Assembly (NCBI GenBank): GCA_010093515.1
Contig: MU001670.1
Location: 1,139,907-1,203,906 of the forward strand
DNA: 64,000 bases
Origin: Lineolata rhizophorae
Lineage: Eukaryota; Ascomycota; Dothideomycetes; Lineolatales; Lineolataceae
Direction of reading: 5' to 3'
The notes beneath the pieces were generated by a model. The model had not been told where the DNA came from and did no database searches. It saw only the letters and a program-made list of their open reading frames with translations. Both the position numbers and the translations under genes were made by a program. Shown here piece after piece: positions 1 through 10,815 of the stretch (the stretch's first letter is position 1; the number at the start of each line of letters is the position of its first letter).

Positions 1-694
1 CGGGCCGTTGGCAAGAACGCTACCACATCGCCACGGGGCGGGCCGAGGACTGTAGTCAGGGAGGAGTTGACCATGCTGGTGGTGCTCAGAGCAAGATTCC
101 AACCCAAGTGGGAGTCAGATGCAACATTGGAATGCCTCAAATCTGAGGCCATGTACATTAGTAAGCTTTAGTTAGCGCGGGTCGCGAAAATCGGGCGATT
201 CGCCGAAGATTAGCCGCGGACACCCCCCCTTCGGCCGAAGCGTGCCGGCATGGGAGTAAGAATATACCTACCTACCTACCTACCTACCATTAGGGCCGTA
301 CCGGGAACTCAGCATGAAAGAAGCCATGCTTTTCTCAACCTGATTTCTTTTCGTCTACTCACGAATTAAACTGGCTTCTGCGTGGTAGGTCTCCGACCTT
401 ATTAGCTTTTACGATGACCTACCTTGCTTACAGAGTAGTTCCAGTAAACGTGTTAATCTGATAGATGGACAATGGTGAATAAACCAGCAAGTATATTCGC
501 AAGCTGCCATAACGTATTGGGAAAGTACAAGGTGGAAAACAAAACAGAACAATAACAGGTGGGCTTACGACCCGTCTATCACGCGCCTTCTATACCTGCT
601 ACATATAAAGAACACAATTGCTGTACAAACTCCCGAACAACCCACGAGACTTCTACTTCATGTCGCAGTCCCATCGTCTCGCATACACATCATG
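1..694. other. intergenic, 3' flank of PPR gene
   Basis: I see no gene here. The stretch lies beyond the stop codon of the leftward PPR-like gene, so its right part should hold that gene's 3' UTR. The only distinct structure is a short TACC microsatellite at about 265-290. The beginning may belong to a gene cut off by the window edge, but I found no recognisable coding stretch. Confidence 0.5.
265..290. repeat. (TACC)n microsatellite
   Basis: About six uninterrupted copies of the tetranucleotide TACC follow one another. It is a simple sequence repeat in intergenic DNA with no evident function. Confidence 0.9.
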
Positions 695-3151
695 CTATGG
701 ATGATCCTGCGCTGACCGACGAACCCTAAACACCGAAGTCGCCGCGCCTTCATCAGGCCATTCGCAGATTTGCCTTCCTAACGTCCACGCTGGCAACGGA
801 TACTTCGGACCTCTTCTATTCTTGATAAATAGGGGCACGTCGTACTTAGAGTCGAACATGTCCCGCTCCACGGGCGGCTCTTCGGGCCCTGCAAACCGAT
901 AGAACCAGATATAATCCCAGAACTTCCTTTGGCGCACCTCCGCATTGTGCTTCTCCATTGCTTCGTCCCAATCTAGGAGCTCGTCTCGTTCGCGCAGCAG
1001 CTGGGCGTTATTTCTCGCGGCCAAGCTCCCCTTGCGCGAGCTGCGCGCACGATACATGTACTGCCGTTCTGCAGCGCCACGTATGTGCAGCTGAACTACC
1101 CCGGCAGGCGTCTGGTAGCGTACCGTGGAGGGTAAGATATGGCGGCGCTCCTTGATGAAATCCGGGATCTCGCGCTCGAAACGACGACCCCACCACGCCA
1201 GCGGATGGCCGCTCTGCTGCAAGTATTCCATCGCCAGTTGGCGTAGTGTCATGTTGTGGCGCACTTTGTCCAAGTGGGCATCCTCGTGAACACGTTTCAG
1301 CGCGTCAAAACTGATGTTGCCCGCCCTGTGATTCTCGTCGCCTGTCGCGCTGATAATACCCTCGTCTGCCCAAGTTCCGAATGAGAGAGTGTTTGGTGTG
1401 CAGGCAGCATCAAGGCTGCGTGCTCGGAGAAGACGTTTCGTGGTAATTTTGCAGCGATACTGAGCGTGAAACATGCGTTTGGAGAGTTGGTTGATGACAG
1501 TGCGCATGCCCACAAAATTGGCGTAATCCAAGTACGCTTCAGAAAGCAGTCGGTACATGTTAAGCGTAGGCTTGACGTTGTAAGGAACGGCCTGCAGAAT
1601 TTCCATCATGCGTTCGACAGTTGTAGCCGGCAATTGACGACCACGCTCGTCGTTATAGTCGGCTAGCCATCCGCGTTTCCTGGAGCTAGCGATGGCAGTC
1701 CAATGAACAAGCACCTCCCACACAGCCGTGGAAGGCGTTATTCTGTATGTCTTTGAGATGTGATCGACAACGCGCAAAGCGGTTGCCACCATATTGTTCA
1801 TACCCAACGATTCTGCAATAGCGCAAAGGAGAACTTCTGTCGGATACAACGGATCAGACGACTGAAAGCGATGTATGGTGGGTTTGGAATTGATATCGGC
1901 CATATCAGCAATCGCATCGATATCGATATTCCAAGTTCGCATCAGGATAGACTTTAAGCCTTCGATATCTCCCTCTCGAGCGTAGGCCCTCATCACCAGT
2001 GAATATGTTTCTTCAGTCGGCGAGTGGCCGTCCCGGATCAACGTCCACAGCACATCTGTGATCATTTCCTTCAATCCATTTTGGCCAACGCCATAACCTC
2101 GATATTCCTTTCCTCTTTCCTGCTTCATGCGCTGCTCCAAATTAAAACGAGTGACCCTCGTTTCCTGTTGGCATGGTTGGCTGGGGCCATAATGGTCAGC
2201 ACGTTCCATCACAGCAGCTGTCATCATGTAATGAAAGCAGTCCAAGTCCCATTCTATCCCAAACTCGCGCATCATATCCCACAACCTTTGCGCGAAGCTG
2301 AGGTCGCCTACAGCAGCGGCTCCCTTGAGCACCTGTTTATAATCCAGAAGGCTCAACTGGTGGCCCCCTGACATCCGAACTCTCACAAGATGTTGTACGA
2401 CTTCCCTATAGTCGCCCAGAATGTCAACGAACGGGTACACGCGAATGTTCGCGGCGTCGGATAGAGATAAATGCTTGTAAACTTCCGTATACCCGGTGAT
2501 GATCTTGTCTGAATCAAGGAGACGCAGCATTTGCGTAAAGGTAGCCTTCGGAACGGCCTGAATATAGTCTGTGTTGTAGGGAGATGCAACAATTGCTCGA
2601 ATAAGGAGACCAGGATCGTTGCGGCGCAGCGCGAGCTCGACTTCTGTTGCAGTCTCCTGGGGCGTCGCGGAGGGTCCAGCGGTCGATGATCGAGAGCCGC
2701 CTGGAGGCACCAAATTGAACAAATCCTCATCTCCAGCCCTTCCATAAACCAACTCTTCCTTTGACATGTTCTCCGTTTGCATCCCCTGTGTTTCCATATC
2801 TTCTTGCCGCTCGGAATGACCGCACTCGGGCTTGTCGTCCACCGCATGTCGCCGACGTTTCTCGAGGATAGACTCGTCGCCCGTGGATTCTCCATTGACC
2901 TCCCAATTATCAATTGTTGTAACGAACGGCCGCCTCTGCTGCTTTAGTAGGGGTGGGTAAAGTTTTCGATGCTCCTGTAGTCGCTGCGGATGCCTCTGCT
3001 GCGACTGCTTGGTTCCGGTCTCGAGTGCGCCCTGGGCGCGGCAGCTCGCGCAGATCCAACCGGGCGTCCGGAAATGGCGCCGCGGCTGCTGCCATGATGC
3101 GGACGCCAGCCGCGACCCGCCTGGGGCAAGTCGCGTGGAGAAGGTATTCAT
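695..3151 (-). CDS. mitochondrial PPR-like RNA-binding/expression factor
   Basis: Single-exon gene for 818 residues. The chosen ATG (3149-3151) opens a typical mitochondrial presequence, MNTFSTRLAPGGSRLASASW, followed by basic residues and a CASC motif; the open frame upstream has no further ATG. The central half is made of helical pairs resembling degenerate pentatricopeptide repeats (for example around SLLDYKQVLKGAAAVGDLSF and SPTEETYSLVMRAYAREGDI). The C-terminal part is basic and aromatic (FWDYIWFYRF, LFIKNRRGPKYPLPAW). Proteins of this kind act in the mitochondrial matrix on organellar transcripts, and fungal relatives are often annotated as ATP-synthase expression factors. The exact target cannot be read from sequence. 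It shares a 232-bp divergent promoter with LSM3. Confidence 0.75.
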   Translation of the reverse strand: MNTFSTRLAPGGSRLASASWQQPRRHFRTPGWICASCRAQGALETGTKQSQQRHPQRLQEHRKLYPPLLKQQRRPFVTTIDNWEVNGESTGDESILEKRRRHAVDDKPECGHSERQEDMETQGMQTENMSKEELVYGRAGDEDLFNLVPPGGSRSSTAGPSATPQETATEVELALRRNDPGLLIRAIVASPYNTDYIQAVPKATFTQMLRLLDSDKIITGYTEVYKHLSLSDAANIRVYPFVDILGDYREVVQHLVRVRMSGGHQLSLLDYKQVLKGAAAVGDLSFAQRLWDMMREFGIEWDLDCFHYMMTAAVMERADHYGPSQPCQQETRVTRFNLEQRMKQERGKEYRGYGVGQNGLKEMITDVLWTLIRDGHSPTEETYSLVMRAYAREGDIEGLKSILMRTWNIDIDAIADMADINSKPTIHRFQSSDPLYPTEVLLCAIAESLGMNNMVATALRVVDHISKTYRITPSTAVWEVLVHWTAIASSRKRGWLADYNDERGRQLPATTVERMMEILQAVPYNVKPTLNMYRLLSEAYLDYANFVGMRTVINQLSKRMFHAQYRCKITTKRLLRARSLDAACTPNTLSFGTWADEGIISATGDENHRAGNISFDALKRVHEDAHLDKVRHNMTLRQLAMEYLQQSGHPLAWWGRRFEREIPDFIKERRHILPSTVRYQTPAGVVQLHIRGAAERQYMYRARSSRKGSLAARNNAQLLRERDELLDWDEAMEKHNAEVRQRKFWDYIWFYRFAGPEEPPVERDMFDSKYDVPLFIKNRRGPKYPLPAWTLGRQICEWPDEGAATSVFRVRRSAQDHP

Positions 3152-3383
3152 AAAATCGGTCGTTGGAGCATGCTTCGACGCAAGGGTACTTTGCTGGGAC
3201 AAGTGCGCGATCGCAAGGATGCAACATTTCCTAGTGCCCGAGGTCGGCAGGGTTTGATTGGCTGCATGCCTAGATTACATAAGCATATTCTCTAGCGGTG
3301 CTGATCAAGCCCTCCCAGTCGCTGCTTCAGCCCGCCATCTAGTCACTCCTTTTGCCTATAACTTTCTTTCCACACACGCTTCA
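3152..3383. promoter_or_regulatory. divergent promoter PPR gene / LSM3
   Basis: Only 232 bp separate the two start codons, so both genes must be initiated from this segment. It holds an inverted CCAAT box (ATTGG at 3257-3261), a common HAP/NF-Y site in fungal promoters. Which gene the box serves is not known. Confidence 0.5.
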
Positions 3384-3829
3384 ATGGCGGACGTCGAGGA
3401 CAGCGGCGCCTCGGCCGCGAATGAACCGCTGGATCTTGTGCGGCTATGCTTGGACGAGACGGTCTTCGTCAAGCTTCGAGGCGATCGCGAATTGAAGGGT
3501 CGGCTTCATGTACGTTTGAATGGTTTCGACTGATCTAGCGCTAGTGCCTTAAGGCATGTAGTTTTGCTGATTATGTTCTCCAGGGCTATGATTCACACTG
3601 CAACCTTGTACTTGGCGACGTCGAGGAGACCGTTTACGTCGTAGAGGAAGACGAGGACGAACCCAGCTCGGAGGCAGTGCGAACAGTAAAGAAGCATTCA
3701 GAGATGCTCTTCGTGCGCGGTATGTGTGAGCTAAGGAAATCAGACAAGAGTTTAGGGTGTCGCAGGTGGAACTGACAGGTCTCGATAGGCGATTCTGTTG
3801 TCCTGATATCCCCGCAGCCCGCTTCGTGA
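3384..3829 (+). CDS. LSM3: U6 snRNA-associated Sm-like protein LSm3
   Basis: Three exons (3384-3509, 3584-3719, 3789-3829) give 100 residues, close to the usual LSm3 length. The Sm1 motif is carried by [20 protein letters not shown] and the [17 protein letters not shown] segment. The Sm2 motif is the [14 protein letters not shown] stretch built across intron 2. LSm3 is a subunit of the heptameric LSm2-8 ring, which binds the U6 snRNA 3' end in the nucleus, and of LSm1-7, which acts in cytoplasmic mRNA decapping. Both introns (74 and 69 nt) have GT-AG ends and keep frame. The final exon adds only 13 residues. Confidence 0.95.
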
Positions 3830-6103
3830 GGTTTTAGGTGGAATTGGCGACCTTGTTTGGACTTGATACTAGGCGTACATGCTCGAATAGGAGCCATGGA
3901 TATGATCATGAGCGGAAGGGAATTTTCGATACCCGAAGCTTTTACCGGCGGGGCCCAGTGCCATCTTACGAGCTTTCGAACTAAGTGGGTAAATGTGTGT
4001 GAGGTGCAGAGTGGTTGGTGCAATTTGGGGCAGCTATGACGTATGAAGTAGCTCAAGCGTGATCCATAAGGAACTAGGGATGCAAGTGCAGCAGTACGTG
4101 CCTCAGGCCCGGCGCAGATTTGTTTACAGCGAGAGCTTTGGGGCGAAGCAAGGCCGCATTTTGGGACAAAAGTCAGCTCAACGTTACGAGCAAATCCAAG
4201 CCAGGTAGGCTACCAATTGAGGGCGCCTATAAAAGTTTACTAGTTCTCTAGCTCATACAGCTCTGCAAGCCTTCCAACGATCTCTAAAACACACCTAGTG
4301 ATTTCTGGATTTTGCTTGCTGCATGTTCAAATCCTTCAAATGGAATGGTAAGATGTAGACGGGGGTCGAAGAATTGGCAGCTTGTTGTGCCATACATGGT
4401 GGTGCCACTGTCCCATTAACTTCAACAAGGACTTCAGCTCTTCAAGCTATATCGATTTTCCTGGAATACTATCTTGACGAGTCTGATCAAACCTCGAGCG
4501 TGTTATTGGCCGTGTTTCCATTTGCTTGATTGGCCCGCTGCATTCCATTGGACGCCACGGACCTAGTGAGCAGTCTGGCTGAATGCAGTGACGGTAATTT
4601 AATTTGCCGATATCAGTAAGCCTTATTGAGCAGATATAGTGCTATTGTCCCTCTAGTTATTGCTGAAGAGCTCCTTTTCCATTGCTAGATTCAATTTGGC
4701 TTTAGCACTCTTTCTTCGATTGCAAACAATATGTTTCAACCTCCATTTTAGCATATTGCAGATTGGATTTGGCTGAATCTGGTAATAGATAGCGAAAGAT
4801 GGGATACGCCTCTCGTTTCTCGAAGCATCACTCTTTGCCGGGGCTGTTGTGTCGCCATATATTTGTTTAGCCTTGATGCAGAAAAATTTGAAGTTGCAAA
4901 GGTTTAGTCGGACCAAGCAAGCTTCCTATTTCACAGCCTGGTGCACCGCCGTTATATACTTAGTGGGCTTCCTGCCCAGAAATCCGTTTCACTGGATCAT
5001 TAGTTCAGCATACGAATCGTAATTATAGCAGTGCACTGCTGCTGTGATATGTCTTTAGAGAGGAGTGTCGAGTCATTCCTGTCCGCGATTGCTCCCTAGT
5101 CTATCGTGGAGTAATGCGGTCTTTAAGGATTTTGACAATGATAACGTGTGACGATGAGGAAAGAGGTCTGGCCACAGCTTAAGATTTCTGAAGGAGTCAC
5201 AGTTGTTTTATTGTTATCCGGCGGAATCCTGGAGTTTGTTGGAGAGATGAAAAATGAAAGAGTACCAATCAACAGTATTGAGTTTCTTGAGCAAGTGGGT
5301 GGCTGAAATCTTCAATTAGCAATAATGTTCGGGAGGAGCGTCCTACGTTATCTAGGTCTCTTTTCTTGACCAAATAAGATAAAAAGTATCTACTCTTTGG
5401 AGAGCACGGAAATAGGCAATTAGCAATACCTCTCCTTCCTAGGACGGTCCTAGATATGTAATTAAGGAGGAATATACTCTATACGGACTTTAGATTTTTA
5501 GAGCCAATTTCAATCGTTCAGCAAATTCGAATCTTAATTCTAGTAGCATACATATGCGGAAATGGCCAGAGTTGGCTAAACCAGAGATCCGCCGCAGAAG
5601 TCGCTCCACACTCTTGGGCGACGAGGGTTCAAGTAGGGCACTCAAAATCACCAGCAAGCTATCTCTATGTAAACCCCCTGCATATCTACAAGAGTTCAGA
5701 TGGAGAGCTTTAGAGAAGCGCGTCATCCCAGCCGCAACCTTAGAGTTATTTTGACGATTTACAGAGGTGGGCGACTGCGCCTCATGGAGTCAATCCTTCC
5801 CGGGGTTTGAATGGTGCGCTAATTCCGGGCGCGAAACATCTAAGATGATGGCTCAGCCGAATGCTGTGCCCCGAAGTCGCATGTGGCATTGACAGGATCC
5901 CTACCCTTTAGCTACTTCTTTTCTTCTTCTCCTTTTCCCCCTCTTCTTTATTTTCACGATCCTTACCTACCGCCGCTCCTAGCCGGTCTCTCGTTGCCAC
6001 CATACGACAGCTCACTATTTCGGTACTACGCGTACTGCTTGGACACTCGGAGACTTCAGGGGGCTGACCTTTGTCGGACGACTTCGCTCTACCTCCTCTC
6101 CCA
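3830..6103. other. gene-free spacer, AT-richer
   Basis: About 2.3 kb between LSM3 and the transglutaminase-like gene. No open frame shows a recognisable domain, splice structure or coding composition. The middle (about 4200-5760) is visibly richer in A and T than the flanking genes. The last 200 bases are pyrimidine-rich (5915-5960) and contain several ACC/CCT runs, as expected for the promoter and 5' leader of the downstream gene. Confidence 0.6.
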
Positions 6104-8212
6104 ATGGCCGAGGACAGCACGCCCATGACCTCCATTCGCGCGCGCATCGCGGCGCTCAACATCGACCAAGTCGGGGCACACCCGTCGACGACCTCGCCAC
6201 CACCTTCTTACGACCAGGCCGTCGCGACCAAGAAAACGCGTCCGCCGCCACCGCCACCGCCAGCTGCGAAGCGCGCCGATTCCACGCCAAATGCGCCCGC
6301 CTCGACGAACCGCATCGGAAACCAACCCGATGGAGGGACGACTCCGCGTCGCGATGTGCTGTCGGCGCCCGGGTTGAACAGGAGCACGACGGGGTCGTCG
6401 ACCAATTCGGCGTCAGCGCCGGCACCAGCCTTGCCCCCGCGGCCCGCGAAAAGCCCACGAGTGGAAGCAGCGGCGCCCGCGCTGCCGCCGCGACGACCCT
6501 CGGCGCAGTTATCGACGAACGGCGGCGGCGGCCTCGACGTGCGGCGCGGCTCGATCGAGTCAGCGTCATCGACCGTGTCGGGCCAGTCGTGGGTGTCGTC
6601 AAACGGGACCAGCACTGGCAGTACTGGCAGCACACAGCGCGTTAAGGCGCCGCCGTTCGACCCGTCCAAACTTCCTCCGCTACCGCCCAAGCGGACGCAA
6701 ACTTCCGGAGAGCAGAACGAGACGAAGGCGAACGGGCGTGCGCCGTTAAAGCCGACGATTTCGTCGCCGGCACTGCGCAAGGCGAGCTACACGGCGGCGG
6801 AGAAGGTCCGGGAGCGCTCGCCACCACCGCCATCGCTACCGTCGCGGCCGGCGCTTCCCGCTAGGAAAAGCACGACGGAGCAGCAGCAGGCGGCGCAGCC
6901 GCCCAGAAGGCTACCGCCGCGGTCGGCGCTTTCTTGGGGCATGAACAAGAGCACGGAGGAGGCGCCTTCGATACCGACAGCGCGGCCTGGACAGATACCT
7001 GACGTATCTCAGCAAGGGGCCGATGGCACAGGCGCGCCGCCGCCTGTCCCGTTCGCTTCGCGGCCCAACCTGGATGCGATCAACGCGTCCAAGCCAAAGG
7101 TGGGCGCGGGCGGGGAAACGACGTCGTGCCTGAAGTGCCGGGATTTCTCGGCGGCAGACGCGCACGCGGCGCGGTTCCCGCGCGAGTCGATCCCGTCGAC
7201 GGACGTCGGGTGGCTGTCGCAGCAACTGACGGCGCCCTTCGCGTCGGCGACGGACAAGGCGCGCGCCATCTTCACATGGCTGCACCACAACATCGCGTAT
7301 GACTACGAGAACTTCTTCGCGGGGACGGTGCGGGGGTCGACGCCGGCCGGCACCGTCGCGTCCGGCAAGGCCGTGTGCGAAGGGTACGCCGGCCTGTTCG
7401 CGGCGCTGGCGCTGCCCGCTGGGCTCGAGGCCATGGTCGTCGGCGGCCACGGCAAGGGCTACTCGCACAAGGCGCTGGCGCCGGGCTCGCCCGCGCCGCC
7501 TTTCGCCGGCAACCACGCCTGGAACGCGGTGCGCATCGATGGCGGCGAGTGGAAGCTGATCGACGCGTGCTGGGGCGCCGGACACATCAGGGGCCCCGAG
7601 AAAGGCGGACCCGGCTACACCAAGCGCTTCGCCCCCAACATGTTCACGGCCGACAACATCGAGTTCGGCGAGCGCCACTTCCCCGAGGACCCGACGAAGT
7701 TCTTCCGCCTGGACGGCCGCACGCCGGCCTGGGAGGAGTACATACTGGCGGACGTGGGCGCCGATGGCGACGGCACACAGCCCACCATGTTCGGCTCGCC
7801 GTCCAGCGACCATGGCCTCGACCAGCGCAGCTTCCTGCCCGCCTGTAAGCGCGTCAAGACGTACGACCCCAGCGGTCCGGCCGTCGTGCGCTTCCAGTTC
7901 ACCAAAGTGTGCCGCCACTGGGATCCCGTGCGCAATGGCAAGGGCGCGCCGTACCTCATGACGCTCAGCGTTGGCGGCCGCGACGGCCGCAAGAAACAGT
8001 ACGTCCCGTTCGAGCAGTCGCCCGACGGCTTCTATTGGTACCTCGATGTGCCGAGGGCAGAGCTGGGCGCGCCCGGCGAGAGGATCGGCGTGTACGCCGT
8101 GACTAGTTTCGATGGCCGCGATGGGCGCGGTTTGTCGGCACAGGAATTCAAGCAGAAGACTGGGCGCGTGGCCATGGCTTGGAGCGGGGTTGCAGGCTGG
8201 GAGTTATATTGA
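6104..8212 (+). CDS. proline-rich transglutaminase-like (KY/Cyk3-type) protein
   Basis: Intronless gene for 702 residues, starting at the first in-frame ATG (6104). The first 345 or so residues are disordered and rich in Pro and Ser, with a PPSY WW-ligand motif (33-36), a seven-proline run (47-53) and repeated PxLPPRP-type SH3 ligands. A CxxC pair (CLKC) precedes the transglutaminase-like core. A complete Cys-His-Asp triad is visible: C425 in AVCEGYAG, H471 in NHAWNAV and D487 in LIDACWG. The C-terminal beta-rich part resembles kyphoscoliosis-peptidase proteins. Yeast Cyk3, a cytokinesis factor, has the same core but starts with an SH3 domain that is absent here. Substrate and activity are unknown; a septum or cytoskeletal role is an inference. 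Confidence 0.85.
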   Translation: MAEDSTPMTSIRARIAALNIDQVGAHPSTTSPPPSYDQAVATKKTRPPPPPPPAAKRADSTPNAPASTNRIGNQPDGGTTPRRDVLSAPGLNRSTTGSSTNSASAPAPALPPRPAKSPRVEAAAPALPPRRPSAQLSTNGGGGLDVRRGSIESASSTVSGQSWVSSNGTSTGSTGSTQRVKAPPFDPSKLPPLPPKRTQTSGEQNETKANGRAPLKPTISSPALRKASYTAAEKVRERSPPPPSLPSRPALPARKSTTEQQQAAQPPRRLPPRSALSWGMNKSTEEAPSIPTARPGQIPDVSQQGADGTGAPPPVPFASRPNLDAINASKPKVGAGGETTSCLKCRDFSAADAHAARFPRESIPSTDVGWLSQQLTAPFASATDKARAIFTWLHHNIAYDYENFFAGTVRGSTPAGTVASGKAVCEGYAGLFAALALPAGLEAMVVGGHGKGYSHKALAPGSPAPPFAGNHAWNAVRIDGGEWKLIDACWGAGHIRGPEKGGPGYTKRFAPNMFTADNIEFGERHFPEDPTKFFRLDGRTPAWEEYILADVGADGDGTQPTMFGSPSSDHGLDQRSFLPACKRVKTYDPSGPAVVRFQFTKVCRHWDPVRNGKGAPYLMTLSVGGRDGRKKQYVPFEQSPDGFYWYLDVPRAELGAPGERIGVYAVTSFDGRDGRGLSAQEFKQKTGRVAMAWSGVAGWELY

Positions 8213-10815
8213 GAGATAGGCGGGAACGCTTCAGCGAGGTTAGAATAGGGTATTAATGCTGCATGGTCTGGTATCCGGGATTATTTGTTTTCATATCCTT
8301 GCTTTCTGCTGACTTGTTCGCTGCTGAGTGGGTGGCGTTCTCACGCGTCGATGGGCATAGTATGAGTGCTGGGAGTCAATGCCGGCGCGCAAAACTCGAA
8401 AGAAATGGGCCATGTAATAGGGACCATCGGCGGCTACAAATCACATTTTACCACCATCTTGTCGCCCGCACGTCGCAATTAATCTCGTGCGCGCCAATTC
8501 CCTAGCATACGTATACGCGCCTTATTCGCGCGCGACGTGTTCGTGCCCACGCCCGTAGTACCTTCACGTGATGCCATCTCGTCTCGTCGTTTCATCTTTG
8601 CACCAGCCACATGCAGCCCGCCCAGCCCCGGCCAAAAATAGCCCTCGCTTAGCCTTGTGGCGAAAAGCAGCCCCATCCCACGGGGCCCTCGGACTCTCGG
8701 CCCCGCTCGCTTCGCTCGCTCTCGCGCGCGCGCGTGCGCTCAGGCCCGCCAACCAGAGCCGACTGTCGGTCGCACCGTCCCGCCCGGCGATCCGAGCTTT
8801 AGCGCCCTCGGCCCGTCGACTGGGCCCTGCCCTTGCCCCCGAGCGGGAACGGACGACCTCCCGACGAGCGAGGCCAAGAGATTGCTATACCTACTAGTAT
8901 GTATGTACAGGCCGCTAAGCGAGCGGGCAAAGACACCCCTCATTGGCGTTTATCTTATCGACGCTCGGCTTTTTGGAGCGAGGGGGCTCCTTTTGACGTC
9001 ATTGGGGGGCGCGCGATCGCGGGCGCGCCCGGTCCGGTCCTTTGGGCTTCGCGATGCGCATGGAACTGCTTCTGCGACCCTTTGAAGCCTTTTTTTTTCC
9101 CCCACCGATTGTTGGCGCGCACGCACGCGCGCCGATCGGGGTTTACGCAGCATGTACCTAGTAAGCTGCAGTGTCTTAGCTTTTTCTTCCGCGCCCCGGC
9201 CGTTCCGATTCTCGGGGGCCGGTCGCGGCTCCCTTTGATCCACGCGAGCCGAGGCGCCGTTTCGAGACGCGCGGGCGCGCTGCTCCATCTCCTGAGCTGA
9301 GAGCCCGGGAAACGGGCCAGAGCGAGGGCAGGACACGAGGGCTTGTTGCGCGAAAACTGTGGCTCAGTAGCAAGGCGGCGCGACCCGATTCGACGCTTCT
9401 TCGGGTCAAGTTGTGGGCGCCGCAAACGGCGCGGCGACCTGGAACGGTTCGGCGAGCTCAGGATCGGGTCGGAGAACATGGGGGTGGCTGGCGGTTTGCG
9501 CATTGAGTGCATGCGTGACCTGCGCCGACCTGCGTGACCAGCGCTACCCTATCATACCGGCTACCATGCGGGCGGCGCGGAGAATACTTACTGGGAAGGG
9601 GCGGGGCGTCCGACCCGCGGCCAAGTCGTTCGGTGCCATGTTTCATACGGATCGCTGCACTACTGAAGTGGCTGGCAGGCACGCACGTGGATTCAACTTT
9701 CTTTTTTTCTCATTTCCTACGGAACAAGAGGAACAAGGCCCGCAAAAAGGAAAAGGCAAAAAAAGAGATGCCCTTCCCGTACCGCACTCCCACCATATCC
9801 CCAGTACTTGAGTTAGGGGAGAGGAACTGTTTTTCGCAAAAGCAGGTTGGAAAAAAGACAAACCAAAACAGTCATACATAAAAGGAAAAGAAAGGTAAGG
9901 AGTGAATTTGTAGGCCTTGACATCGAAAAAAGCATCTGCAAAACAACTCAAGAGGAAACAAGCCCGCACTTAAGGAAATTGGAAAGGGAAAAAAAAGCAC
10001 AAAACCTTGCCCCAATTCATTAGCTTATCCAACCCATACGCGTTTGAAAACAGGACAAAGGGGGAAACAGTGGAAAACAAGAAAACATCAGAACTAAGAA
10101 CCTTCAACCGCACTTCAGGCCCACTTGCACATGTTTGGTTCGGCGGGTCAAGCGCAGACTGAAAGAACAGCAAGCAATACCGCAAAAAGGACAAACATTA
10201 GGCAGGTAAACAAGCAAAGCACAAGCATTCTGTGATGTGAAGGGAAGGTCAAAAACTCCGCCCGCCATCACCTGGTCCATGTACTCTCCAGTCCATGGTC
10301 ACTCAGGCCTAGGGCTTCTCCCCCACCCAGTGAACCAGTTTCCCGCAATTGCCATTGCCATCTGTTCCCACACATAACCTTAACACTTCCCACGCGTCAA
10401 ACCACACATCCCCCATATCCGCCCCTCGGTTCAAAACAAGAAATTGCCACTTTTTCTCCCCCTGCTCTTAATAGCTGCTGTCCACTGCACCAAACTCCAC
10501 AATCGCGCAGACTCCATGAAGTAGAGCAATCCACAGAGAGAGAAGAGAGAAATGGAGAAGGAAAACCCGAGGAATCGGATCCGGAGCCCAGCCGAACAAA
10601 CCCAGTCCAAGCGCCGTAGTATTCGGTTTTTCTTTGATCGCGCCCGTCTCCCAGCCCAAAGGGAGCCCGAGCCGAACGTGGCGAAAGGTAAAACCGAACG
10701 ACGTGCAAAATCCCGCACTGAAATAGACAAAACGTAACACCGTCCGACCGACCTGGTTCATACAGACATTAAAACATCCCTCGTCGTGCACGTGCGCTCT
10801 TGACGCATCTCCCCC
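8213..10815. other. long spacer between convergent genes
   Basis: 2.6 kb between the stops of two convergent genes, much longer than needed for two 3' UTRs. From 8500 to 9500 it is very GC-rich and many frames are open by composition alone. From about 9640 to 10740 it is purine-rich on the + strand, that is T/C-rich on the - strand, consistent with a long 3' UTR of the leftward Zn2Cys6 gene. A low-complexity CGCT/CG stretch lies at about 8705-8740. I found no domain or convincing spliced gene. Confidence 0.5.
8705..8740. repeat. CGCT/CG low-complexity tract
   Basis: A run of GCTCGCTTCGCTCGCT followed by alternating CG dinucleotides. It is a simple low-complexity sequence inside the GC-rich spacer. 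Confidence 0.8.

Noticed and set aside
6911-7918. 335-codon frame on the - strand
   Set aside because: It is antisense to the transglutaminase-like core with its intact triad.
8833-9300. 155-codon + strand frame in the convergent spacer
   Set aside because: It is open because of GC content; no domain, no good start context, and several competing frames.
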